Below, piece by piece: positions 20,107-28,013 of a stretch of DNA of 64,000 bases. A program made the position numbers and the translations under genes. The DNA is from Pelomonas sp. V22 (GTDB lineage: Bacteria > Pseudomonadota > Gammaproteobacteria > Burkholderiales > Burkholderiaceae_C): contig NZ_JAGIXS010000005.1 in assembly GCF_030014915.1 (NCBI RefSeq), positions 186,001 through 250,000 of the forward strand, written 5' to 3'. Each line of letters opens with the position of its first letter. Positions within the stretch are counted from its first letter, which is position 1. Below the pieces are notes generated by a model. The model had not been told where the DNA came from, did no database searches, and worked only from the letters and a program-made list of their open reading frames with translations.

Positions 20107-21261
20107 TCAGGAGCCCTTGGCCCGCAGCCAGGCGGCGCCCTGGCGCTGGACCAGCGTGACCAGGTTGCCGGCCACCAGGTTGATGTCGATCAGGTGCAGG
20201 CCCCAGGGCGCGAACACATTGCCGGCCACATAGAGATCGCCGGGGATGTCAGCCGGCCGCTTGGCCTCGCGCCCGGGCTTGACGCTGACCGCCAGGTAGG
20301 CGGCATCGTCGGCGTTCACGCAGGCGGCTTCCACGAGGCCGGGCAGACTGACGAACTGGGCGGGGCTGCGGGCGGCCAGGGCGGCCCAGTCTTCGCGCGG
20401 CGCTGCGAGGCCCAGCAGGTTGCGCTGCAGCAGCAGATAGCTGTCGACCGGTTTGCCCGAGAGGGCCACGGGGTCGGTGCAGCCGGTCTGCATGCCGGGC
20501 TTGGGCGTGCGGCCAAAGAGGGCGTTCGGCGGCGGCGGGCTGCTGGCGCGGAAGCTGGAGTAGTTGATCACGCAGCCGGTCTGCTCGCCGCTGCGGCAAA
20601 GCGGCAGCTGCTTGAAGCTGCCGCCGCTGTCCTTGCCGTTCGGCACTTCGACCGGATAGCCGGCCAGCACGGCCGAGACCAGGCTGGCCTGGGCCGGCTG
20701 GCCCTCGATCTCGCGCTGCAAGAGCTGGATCAGCATCAGAGAGCCCTGCGAATGGCCGATCAGCACCACGCCGCGGCCCTGGTTGTGCTGGGCCAGGTAG
20801 TGCTTCCAGGCGGCTGCCACGTCGCCGTAGGCCAGGGCCATATTGGCCGTGGTGGGCTGGCCGGTCAGCAGGGCGCGCAGGCCGGCCAGCGTGACCTGGC
20901 GGTACAGCGGCGCGAACAAGCGGCAGGCCGGGGCGAACAAGGCCAGCTGCTGCTCCACCGCGCGGCGCTCACCCGGGCCGGCGACCCGGCCGCTGTTGGG
21001 TGCCGGGTCTTCGGAGATGGTCGGGTAGACGTAGAAGCAGTCGATGGGCGGCGGGCTGGCCGGGCGTTCCAGCGGCTGCTCCTGCAGGCTGCCATCGGGC
21101 GCGACCACCAGGCGCTGGCGGGGCTGGCTGCAGATGTCATCGCGGCCGGGGAGGCAGAGCCAGGCCTCGGCGGCGGCGTAGGGGTCGGCTCCCTCGGCCG
21201 CACTGGCCGTGCCGGTCAGGGTGAAGGCCAACAGGGCCAGGCTCAACAGCCGTAACAGCAT
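20107..21261 (-). CDS. Exported DUF3089 alpha/beta hydrolase
   Basis: A 384-residue secreted protein of DUF3089, a lipase-like alpha/beta-hydrolase family. The signal peptide is residues 1-22 (LLRLLSLALLAFTLTGTASA). The family opening DCFYVYPTISEDP and the nucleophile elbow VVLIGHSQGSLM (catalytic Ser) are clear. GGGAG precedes the ATG at 21261; an open frame extends further upstream but has no homology. It is followed 2 bp later by the NUDIX gene and is divergent from pntAA across a 192-bp gap. The natural ester substrate is unknown. Confidence 0.88.
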   Translation of the reverse strand: MLLRLLSLALLAFTLTGTASAAEGADPYAAAEAWLCLPGRDDICSQPRQRLVVAPDGSLQEQPLERPASPPPIDCFYVYPTISEDPAPNSGRVAGPGERRAVEQQLALFAPACRLFAPLYRQVTLAGLRALLTGQPTTANMALAYGDVAAAWKHYLAQHNQGRGVVLIGHSQGSLMLIQLLQREIEGQPAQASLVSAVLAGYPVEVPNGKDSGGSFKQLPLCRSGEQTGCVINYSSFRASSPPPPNALFGRTPKPGMQTGCTDPVALSGKPVDSYLLLQRNLLGLAAPREDWAALAARSPAQFVSLPGLVEAACVNADDAAYLAVSVKPGREAKRPADIPGDLYVAGNVFAPWGLHLIDINLVAGNLVTLVQRQGAAWLRAKGS

Positions 21262-21453
21262 GGGGTCTCCCAAAGAAGTGCTGCGGCAGCATAGAGGCGG
21301 GCCATCGAAAAGCAACTCTGGCGGGCGCCAGTGTTCGCAATTCGTCATCTGTGGCTTGCTGGCTTCCCCGGGGGCGGGTTGTCACTGACCTTGTGTAAGC
21401 TCGCCGCAAGCATCCGCTCAGCCCGACTCTCAGATCTTCCCCAGGAGGGATTC

Positions 21454-22569
21454 ATGCAGATTGGTGTCCCGCGCGAAAGCGCGGCCGGAGAAACTCGCGT
21501 CGCCGTCACCCCCGAGACGGCCAAGAAGCTGGTGGCGCAAGGCCATGCCGTGCTCGTCGAGAGCGGGGCCGGCGTATCGGCCAGCGCCATCGACGAGGCC
21601 TACACGGCCGCCGGCGCCCAGATCGTGGACCGCGCGGCCGCCCTCGGCGCCGAGCTGGTGCTGAAGGTCAAGAGCCCGAATGCCGAGGAACTCACCCTGA
21701 TGAAATCGGGTGCGGCCCTGGTTGGCATGCTCAACCCCTTCGACCGCCCCGGCCTCGAGGCCCTGGCCGGCGCCGGCCTGACCAGCTTTGCGCTGGAAGC
21801 GGCGCCGCGCACCACGCGGGCGCAGAGCATGGACGTGCTGTCCAGCCAGGCCAATATCGCCGGCTACAAGGCCGTGATGATTGCGGCCGACAAGTACCAG
21901 CGCTTCTTCCCCATGCTGATGACGGCGGCCGGTACGGTGAAGGCCGCGCGGGTGGTGATCCTGGGCGTCGGCGTGGCCGGCCTGCAGGCCATCGCCACGG
22001 CCAAGCGCCTGGGTGCCGTGATCGAGGCCTCCGACGTGCGGCCGGCGGTCAAGGAGCAGGTCGAGTCGCTGGGCGCCAAGTTCATCGACGTGTCCTACGA
22101 CACCGACGAAGAAAAGGAAGCGGCCCAAGGCTCGGGCGGCTATGCCAAGCCCATGCCGCCGAGCTGGCTGGAGCGCCAGAAGGTCGAGGTGGCCAAGCGC
22201 GTGGCGCAGGCTGACATCGTGATTACCACGGCCCTGATCCCCGGCCGCGCCGCGCCGGTGCTGGTGACGGAAGAGATGGTGAAGAGCATGAAGCCGGGCT
22301 CGGTGATCGTGGACATCGCGGCCCCGGCCGGCGGCAACTGCCCGCTGACCGAGGCCGGCACCACCGTGGTCAAGCATGGCGTGACCCTGGTGGGCGAGAC
22401 CAACCTGGCCGCGCTCGTCGCCGCCGATGCCTCGGCCCTCTACGCCCGCAATGTGCTGGACTTTCTCAAGCTGGTGCTGCCGAAAGACGGTGGCTTCCAG
22501 GTGCCCATGGATGACGACATCGTCGCGGCCTGCCTGATGACGCAGGGCGGCGCGGTCAAGAGGAGCTGA
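21454..22569 (+). CDS. pntAA: NAD(P) transhydrogenase subunit alpha part 1 (PntAA)
   Basis: A 371-residue NAD(H)-binding domain I of the proton-translocating transhydrogenase, which drives NADPH formation with the proton gradient. It starts with MQIGVPRESAAGETRVAVTP and contains the RQD-loop-like and NAD-binding regions (VVILGVGVAGLQAIATAKRL). The split arrangement of three genes is like that of Rhodospirillum rubrum rather than the two-gene E. coli form. AGGAGGGA precedes the ATG. It is followed after 5 bp by pntAB. Confidence 0.97.
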   Translation: MQIGVPRESAAGETRVAVTPETAKKLVAQGHAVLVESGAGVSASAIDEAYTAAGAQIVDRAAALGAELVLKVKSPNAEELTLMKSGAALVGMLNPFDRPGLEALAGAGLTSFALEAAPRTTRAQSMDVLSSQANIAGYKAVMIAADKYQRFFPMLMTAAGTVKAARVVILGVGVAGLQAIATAKRLGAVIEASDVRPAVKEQVESLGAKFIDVSYDTDEEKEAAQGSGGYAKPMPPSWLERQKVEVAKRVAQADIVITTALIPGRAAPVLVTEEMVKSMKPGSVIVDIAAPAGGNCPLTEAGTTVVKHGVTLVGETNLAALVAADASALYARNVLDFLKLVLPKDGGFQVPMDDDIVAACLMTQGGAVKRS

Positions 22570-22574
22570 GCGCG

Positions 22575-22892
22575 ATGGAAATGGTCTCTCCGCTGATCAC
22601 CAACCTGATCATCTTCGTGCTGGCCATCTACGTGGGCTACCACGTGGTCTGGACCGTCACGCCCGCCCTGCACACACCGCTGATGGCGGTGACCAATGCG
22701 ATCTCGGCCATCGTCATCGTCGGCGCCATGCTGGCGGCCGCGCTGACCGAAACCGATGCCGGCAAGTTCATGGGCACGCTGGCCGTGGCGCTGGCGGCGG
22801 TGAACGTGTTCGGCGGCTTCCTGGTGACGCGCCGGATGCTGGAGATGTTCAAAAAGAAAGAGAAGAAAGCACCGACGGAGGCCAAGCAATGA
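22575..22892 (+). CDS. pntAB: NAD(P) transhydrogenase subunit alpha part 2 (PntAB)
   Basis: A 105-residue membrane subunit with three hydrophobic helices (LITNLIIFVLAIYVGYHVVW, then AISAIVIVGAMLAAALTE and TLAVALAAVNVFGGFLVT) and a basic C-terminus KKKEKKAPTEAKQ. It forms part of the proton channel (domain II). Its stop overlaps the pntB start by 4 bp (ATGA). Confidence 0.96.
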   Translation: MEMVSPLITNLIIFVLAIYVGYHVVWTVTPALHTPLMAVTNAISAIVIVGAMLAAALTETDAGKFMGTLAVALAAVNVFGGFLVTRRMLEMFKKKEKKAPTEAKQ

Positions 22893-24313
22893 GCATGAAC
22901 CTCGTCACCCTGCTCTACCTCGTCGCGAGCGTCTTCTTCATCCAGGCCTTGAAGGGCCTGTCGCACCCGACCACATCCATCAAGGGCAACCTCTTCGGCA
23001 TGGCCGGCATGCTGATCGCCTCGCTGACCACGGCGGCGCTGATCTACAAGCTGGCGCACGGCAACCCCTTCGGGCTCAGCTATGTGCTGGTCGGCCTGCT
23101 GATCGGTGGCAGCCTCGGCGCCTACATGGCCAACAAGGTCGAGATGACCAAGATGCCCGAGCTGGTCGCCTTCATGCACAGCATGATCGGCCTGGCGGCG
23201 GTCTTCATCGCGGCCACGGCGGTGCTGGAGCCGAACGCCTTCGGCATCGCGCCGGTGCGCATGCTGATACCGGGCGGCAACCGCATCGAGCTGGCGCTCG
23301 GCGCCTTCATCGGCGCCATCACCTTCAGCGGCTCGGTCATCGCCTTCGGCAAGCTCAGTGGCAAGTACAAGTTCCGCCTGTTCCAGGGCGCGCCGGTCAC
23401 CTTCGCCGGCCAGCACAAGCTGAACCTGATCCTGGGCCTCGCGTCGGCCTTCTTCATGTTCGGCTTCTGGCACTCGGCCTCGTGGATGGACTTCGGCCTG
23501 GTGCTGGCCCTGGGCTTCCTGCTGGGCGTGCTCCTGATCATCCCTATCGGCGGGGCGGACATGCCGGTGGTCGTGTCGATGCTGAACAGCTACTCCGGCT
23601 GGGCGGCGGCGGGCATCGGCTTCTCGCTGAACAACTCGATGCTGATCATTGCCGGTTCGCTGGTCGGCAGCTCGGGCGCCATCCTCTCGTACATCATGTG
23701 CAAGGCGATGAACCGCTCGTTCTTCAACGTGATCCTGGGCGGCTTTGGCGGCGAGGCCGGTGGCCCGGCCGCAGGCGCCGCGCAGCAGCGCAATGTGAAG
23801 AGTGGCAGCGCCGACGACGCGGCCTTCGTGATGGGCAATGCCGAGAGCGTGATCATCGTGCCGGGCTATGGTCTCGCCGTGGCGCGCGCCCAGCATGCGG
23901 TGAAGGAGCTGGCGCAGAAGCTGACCGAGAAGGGCGTGACGGTGAAGTACGCCATCCACCCGGTGGCCGGCCGCATGCCGGGCCACATGAACGTGCTGCT
24001 GGCCGAGGCCGAGGTGCCCTACGACCAGGTGTTCGAGATGGAAGACATCAATGCCGAGTTCGGCCAGGCCGACGTGGCCATCATCCTCGGCGCCAACGAC
24101 GTGGTGAACCCCGCCGCCCATGTGAAGGGCAGCCCGATCTACGGCATGCCCATCCTGGAGGCCTACAAGGCCAAGACCATCATCGTGAACAAGCGTTCGA
24201 TGGCCGCCGGCTATGCGGGCCTCGACAACGAACTGTTCTACATGGACAAGACCATGATGGTCTTCGGCGACGCCAAGAAGGTGGTCGAGGACATGCTCAA
24301 GGCGGTGGAGTAG
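22889..24313 (+). CDS. pntB: NAD(P) transhydrogenase subunit beta (PntB)
   Basis: A 474-residue subunit. Eight or nine membrane helices (residues about 5-265) form the rest of the proton channel. The C-terminal NADP(H)-binding domain III follows (VIIVPGYGLAVARAQHAVKE, IHPVAGRMPGHMNVLLAEA, ANDVVNPAA). It is translationally coupled to pntAB and completes the PntAA-PntAB-PntB complex of the inner membrane. Confidence 0.97.
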   Translation: MSMNLVTLLYLVASVFFIQALKGLSHPTTSIKGNLFGMAGMLIASLTTAALIYKLAHGNPFGLSYVLVGLLIGGSLGAYMANKVEMTKMPELVAFMHSMIGLAAVFIAATAVLEPNAFGIAPVRMLIPGGNRIELALGAFIGAITFSGSVIAFGKLSGKYKFRLFQGAPVTFAGQHKLNLILGLASAFFMFGFWHSASWMDFGLVLALGFLLGVLLIIPIGGADMPVVVSMLNSYSGWAAAGIGFSLNNSMLIIAGSLVGSSGAILSYIMCKAMNRSFFNVILGGFGGEAGGPAAGAAQQRNVKSGSADDAAFVMGNAESVIIVPGYGLAVARAQHAVKELAQKLTEKGVTVKYAIHPVAGRMPGHMNVLLAEAEVPYDQVFEMEDINAEFGQADVAIILGANDVVNPAAHVKGSPIYGMPILEAYKAKTIIVNKRSMAAGYAGLDNELFYMDKTMMVFGDAKKVVEDMLKAVE

Positions 24314-24424
24314 CCAACAAGGCAAGGCAGCGGCCGGCGGGCGCACAGCGCCCCCGGTTACCGCCCGATGACAGAAGGGTCAAGGCATCGGTGAGAATGC
24401 CGCCCGAACCCTGGAGACAAGGCA

Positions 24425-26101
24425 ATGGAGAGCAAGACCTGGCTGCAGCATTACCCGGCCGGCGTGAGCGCCGAGATCAATGCTGATCAGTACCCGTCCC
24501 TCGTGGACCTGATGGAGGCGGCGTTCAAGAAGTACCCCGAGCGCCCCGCGTACACGATGATGGGCCGCAGCCTGAGCTTCGGCCAGCTCGATGCCGAGTC
24601 GCGCGCGCTGGCCGCCTACTTCCAGAGCCTCGGCCTCGAGAAGGGCGACCGCGTCGCCCTGATGATGCCCAATGTGATGCAGTACCCGGTGGCCGTGGCC
24701 GCCGTGCTGCGTGCCGGCTATGTGGTGGTCAACGTCAACCCGCTGTACACGCCGCGCGAGCTGGAACACCAGCTGAAGGACAGCGGCGCCAAGGCCATCG
24801 TCATCCTCGAGAACTTCGCGTCCACCCTGCAGCAGGTGATGCAGCATGTGCCGACCAAGCATGTGGTGCTCGCGTCCATGGGCGAGATGCTGGGCTTTGC
24901 CAAGGGCATGATCGTCAACTACGTGGTGCGCAAGGTGAAGAAGCTCGTGCCCGAGTTCGAGCTGCCGAGCGCCGTGCGCTACAAGGATGCCGTGGCCCGC
25001 GGCCGTGCGCTCAGTTACAAGTCGCCCAAGGTGGGGCCGACCGACATCGCCGTGCTGCAGTACACCGGCGGCACGACCGGCGTTTCCAAGGGCGCCGTGC
25101 TCTTGCACCGCAACCTGGTGGCCAATGTGATGCAGGCCGAGGCCTGGTACCAGCCGGCCTTGAAGAAGGTGCCGGCGAGCGATCAACTGGTCAGTGTCTG
25201 CGCGCTGCCGCTGTATCACATCTTCGGTTTCACCACGAACATGATGCTGTCCATGCACGTGGGCGGCAGCAACATCCTGATCCCGAATCCGCGCGACCTG
25301 CCGGCGGTGTTCAAGGAGCTGTCCAAGCACCGCTTCAACAGCCTGCCGGCGGTCAACACGCTGTTCATGGCCATGGCCAATCACCCGCAGTTCAACACGG
25401 TGGACTGGAGCCATCTGGTGATCTCGGTCGGCGGCGGCATGGCCGTGCAGCAGGCCACGGCCAAGCTCTGGCTCGAGAAGACCGGCTGCCCGATCTGCGA
25501 GGGCTATGGCCTCTCGGAAACCTCGCCGGTGGCCGCCTGCAACCCGACCGACAGCACCGCCTACACCGGCACCATCGGCCTGCCCCTGCCCAGCACCGAG
25601 CTCAAGCTGCTGGACGATGACGGCCACGAGGTGGCCCCCGGCCAGGCCGGCGAGATCGCCATCCGTGGCCCGCAGGTCATGGCCGGCTACTGGCAGCGCC
25701 CGGATGAGACGGCCAAGGTGATGACGGCCGACGGCTTCTTCCGCACCGGCGACGTGGGCATCGTCGATGAACGCGGCTACTTCAAGATCGTCGACCGCAA
25801 GAAGGACATGATCCTGGTCAGCGGCTTCAACGTCTATCCGAACGAGGTCGAGGATGTGCTGACGCAGATGCCCGGCGTGCTCGAGGCCGCGGCCGTGGGT
25901 GTGCCCGATGCCAAGGCCGGCGAGGCGGTCAAGGTCGTCATCGTCAAGCGCGATCCGAACCTCACCGAAGCCGATGTGCGCGCCTATTGCGAGGCCAACA
26001 TGACCGGCTACAAGCGGCCCAAGATCGTCGAGTTCCGCACCGAGCTGCCCAAGACACCGGTCGGCAAGATCCTGCGCCGCGAGCTGCGCGACAAGACATG
26101 A
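24425..26101 (+). CDS. fadD: Long-chain fatty acid-CoA ligase
   Basis: A 558-residue acyl-adenylate-forming enzyme activating fatty acids to acyl-CoA for beta-oxidation. The P-loop AMP-binding signature is YTGGTTGVSKGAVL. The acyl-binding region CEGYGLSETSPV and the C-terminal hinge and lysine motifs (RTGDVGIVDERGYFKIVDRK, KTPVGKILRRELR) are intact, as in FadD. Its stop overlaps the next gene by 4 bp. It lies 111 bp downstream of pntB and may have its own promoter. Confidence 0.95.
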   Translation: MESKTWLQHYPAGVSAEINADQYPSLVDLMEAAFKKYPERPAYTMMGRSLSFGQLDAESRALAAYFQSLGLEKGDRVALMMPNVMQYPVAVAAVLRAGYVVVNVNPLYTPRELEHQLKDSGAKAIVILENFASTLQQVMQHVPTKHVVLASMGEMLGFAKGMIVNYVVRKVKKLVPEFELPSAVRYKDAVARGRALSYKSPKVGPTDIAVLQYTGGTTGVSKGAVLLHRNLVANVMQAEAWYQPALKKVPASDQLVSVCALPLYHIFGFTTNMMLSMHVGGSNILIPNPRDLPAVFKELSKHRFNSLPAVNTLFMAMANHPQFNTVDWSHLVISVGGGMAVQQATAKLWLEKTGCPICEGYGLSETSPVAACNPTDSTAYTGTIGLPLPSTELKLLDDDGHEVAPGQAGEIAIRGPQVMAGYWQRPDETAKVMTADGFFRTGDVGIVDERGYFKIVDRKKDMILVSGFNVYPNEVEDVLTQMPGVLEAAAVGVPDAKAGEAVKVVIVKRDPNLTEADVRAYCEANMTGYKRPKIVEFRTELPKTPVGKILRRELRDKT

Positions 26102-26631
26102 GCCTCGACCAGCGCTACGCCAAGACCGACGCGGGCCGCGCCGAGATCAAGACGCGGGCGCTGGGCCTGTCGCGCACCGCGCGCAACCTGTTGCTGGTGA
26201 TCGACGCGACGAAGACGGCGCGCGAATGGCTGGGTCTGGTGCAGGGTGCCGAGGAAGAGCATTTCCGCTCGCTGCTGGAGCCGGGGCTGATCGCTGCGGC
26301 CACCGCTGCCGCGGGCGTGAAAGCTGCTGCACCGGCCGTACCGGCTGCAGCACCCGTGGCGCCGGCAGCGCCGGCCGCCGACCCGCTGCTCGTGCAGGCC
26401 TACGGCGATCCGCCGCTCCTGAACTACGAAGAGCTGTACTCGATGCTCACCAGCCAGGCGCCCAAATACCTCAGCCTCATCAAGCGCTACAGCATGGTGC
26501 TGGACGTGGAGAAATGCGGCACGCTGTCTGAGCTGCAGTTGCTCGGGCTGCAGTTCGTCGAGCGCGTGGCGATTGACAAGGGCGAGGACGCCGCGCGCGA
26601 GCTGCGGCTGCTGCTGGGCCTGAAGGGCTAA
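26098..26631 (+). CDS. Unknown protein coupled to fadD
   Basis: A 177-residue cytoplasmic protein I do not recognise. The N-terminal 65 residues (LGLSRTARNLLLVIDATKTA, REWLGLVQGAEEEHFRSLLE) read like a winged-helix-type domain found in many Burkholderiales hypothetical proteins. An Ala/Pro-rich linker (about 70-100) leads to a helical C-terminal domain (YEELYSMLTSQAPKYLSLIK, SELQLLGLQFVERVAIDKGE). The ATG overlaps the fadD stop by 4 bp. Convergent with the next gene, 4 bp apart. A regulatory or scaffold role linked to acyl-CoA ligase is possible but unproven. Confidence 0.8.
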   Translation: MSLDQRYAKTDAGRAEIKTRALGLSRTARNLLLVIDATKTAREWLGLVQGAEEEHFRSLLEPGLIAAATAAAGVKAAAPAVPAAAPVAPAAPAADPLLVQAYGDPPLLNYEELYSMLTSQAPKYLSLIKRYSMVLDVEKCGTLSELQLLGLQFVERVAIDKGEDAARELRLLLGLKG

Positions 26632-26635
26632 AGCC

Positions 26636-27103
26636 TCACTCGCCGTCGCAGGCGATCTTGCGGAAGGCGAAATCGATGCCGCGCAGCTGGCCGTTGCGCA
26701 GGCCCTCGATCCGCGCCTTCAGTGCCAGGCCGTCGCGGGCATAGCTGATGCGCTGCGGGAAGTCGTGCGCCGGGTTCTCGAACAGCACCGATTGCGGCCC
26801 TTGTTCCTTCAGCGTGAAGGCGGTGGGCGGCCGGCCTTGCGGCTGGGCCACGTAGTCCAGTTTGCCCTCGGCGTTCGCGCGGATCTGCAGGAACTCGAAC
26901 TCGGCCAGCTTGCCTTTGCGCAGCGTGCGCGACATGCCCATCATCTGGCCGGCGGCCGGTGCCATCCATTGCTCGACCGAGCCAGCCTCGGCGCCATCGA
27001 GCTTCCAGCAGCCGGCCAGCCAGGCGGGCGGGGTGGGCGCGTCCTGGGCCAGGGCCGGGGTCGTCATCAAAAGACCGAGCAGGGGCAGCAGGGCAAGGCG
27101 CAT
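26636..27103 (-). CDS. Exported DUF6265-like protein
   Basis: A 155-residue secreted protein with a signal peptide (MRLALLPLLGLLMTTPALAQ). The mature part starts PPAWLAGCWKLDGAEAGSVE and contains MMGMSRTLRKGKLAEFEFLQ and VLFENPAHDFPQRISYAR, matching DUF6265-type lipocalin-like small beta barrels. Function is unknown. I place the start at the ATG beginning the signal peptide; open frame continues upstream but overlaps the rsmE coding strand. The gap to rsmE is 34 bp, divergent. Confidence 0.82.
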   Translation of the reverse strand: MRLALLPLLGLLMTTPALAQDAPTPPAWLAGCWKLDGAEAGSVEQWMAPAAGQMMGMSRTLRKGKLAEFEFLQIRANAEGKLDYVAQPQGRPPTAFTLKEQGPQSVLFENPAHDFPQRISYARDGLALKARIEGLRNGQLRGIDFAFRKIACDGE

Positions 27104-27137
27104 GGGAACTCCCGGTTGAGTGCGGGACAATTCAACC

Positions 27138-27869
27138 ATGCCTCCTCGCTTCTTTGTCGATATTGCGCTCGCCGGCCAGACCGAATTGAGCCTGCCGCCC
27201 GGCGCCGCCCGCCATGTCCAGGTGCTGCGCCTGCAGCCGGGCAGCGCCATCAGTTTGTTCGACGGCTCGGGCTTCGAATGGCAGGCCGAGGTGCTGAGCA
27301 TGGGCCGCAGCGAGGTGACGGTGCGCCTGCAGTCCCAGCACCTGGTGCAGCGCGAGTTGTCGCAGGCGATCACGCTGGCCGTGGTGATGCCTGCCAACGA
27401 CCGCATGGACGGCCTCGTGGAGAAGGCCACCGAACTGGGCGCGGCCCACATCCAGCCCCTGATGAGCGAGCGCTCGGTGCTGCGCCTCAGCGGCGAGCGG
27501 GCCGAGAAGAAGCAGGCGCATTGGCAGGGCGTGGCCGTGGCCGCCGCCGAGCAGAGCGGGCGCAGCAAGGTGACGCGCATTGCGCCGGTGCAGACGCTGG
27601 CAGCCTGGCTGGCGTCGCTGGGCGAGGCGCCAGCGGGTCAGCGGCGCTGGCTGCTGAGCCCCACGGCGGCCGAGCCGCTCTCCACCTTGAACGCCAAGCC
27701 AGCCGACCAGACCCTGGTGCTCAGCGGCCCCGAGGGCGGCCTGAGCCCGGCCGAAGAGGCGGCGGCCCGGGCCCAGGGCTTTGTCGCGGCCCGCCTCGGC
27801 CCACGCATCCTGCGCGCCGACACGGCGCCGCTGGCCGTGCTCGGATGGGTGGCCTTGAGCGAATCTTGA
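27138..27869 (+). CDS. rsmE: 16S rRNA m3U1498 methyltransferase RsmE
   Basis: A 243-residue SPOUT-class methyltransferase for 16S rRNA U1498. The N-terminal PUA-like domain (PPRFFVDIALAGQTELSLPP) is followed by the SPOUT domain with the knotted SAM site LVLSGPEGGLSPAEE and GPRILRADTAPLAVLGW. MVEKATELG-type motif is present as LVEKATELGAAHIQPL. The start is ATG just after a short gap from the divergent DUF6265-like gene. Confidence 0.96.
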   Translation: MPPRFFVDIALAGQTELSLPPGAARHVQVLRLQPGSAISLFDGSGFEWQAEVLSMGRSEVTVRLQSQHLVQRELSQAITLAVVMPANDRMDGLVEKATELGAAHIQPLMSERSVLRLSGERAEKKQAHWQGVAVAAAEQSGRSKVTRIAPVQTLAAWLASLGEAPAGQRRWLLSPTAAEPLSTLNAKPADQTLVLSGPEGGLSPAEEAAARAQGFVAARLGPRILRADTAPLAVLGWVALSES

Positions 27870-27935
27870 CCCGGGGGCTGACCGGGAACTGAGCCGGTGC
27901 CGAGGTTTCCGATGCCGAAAGTCATGCCGGGTCAA
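27866..27935. repeat. Long-arm inverted repeat after rsmE
   Basis: TTGACCCGG (27866-27874, overlapping the rsmE stop) is perfectly complementary to CCGGGTCAA (27927-27935), with 52 bases between. It may form a weak stem-loop after rsmE; no T-run follows, so termination is uncertain. Confidence 0.35.
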
Positions 27936-28013
27936 CGCGCTTGGTGAAAGCACCGAGCGTGACGAAGGCCACCCCTCCCTACCATCGCGCGTCCTCACCA
28001 AGCGAGAGCGCGC

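Noticed and set aside
24314-24424. A terminator between pntB and fadD
   Set aside because: The short GC-rich inverted segments do not form a convincing stem and no T-run follows.
27870-28013. A tRNA or small RNA gene in the gap before the M1 peptidase
   Set aside because: No cloverleaf, T-loop GGTTCGA or terminator was found; only a long-range inverted repeat is present.
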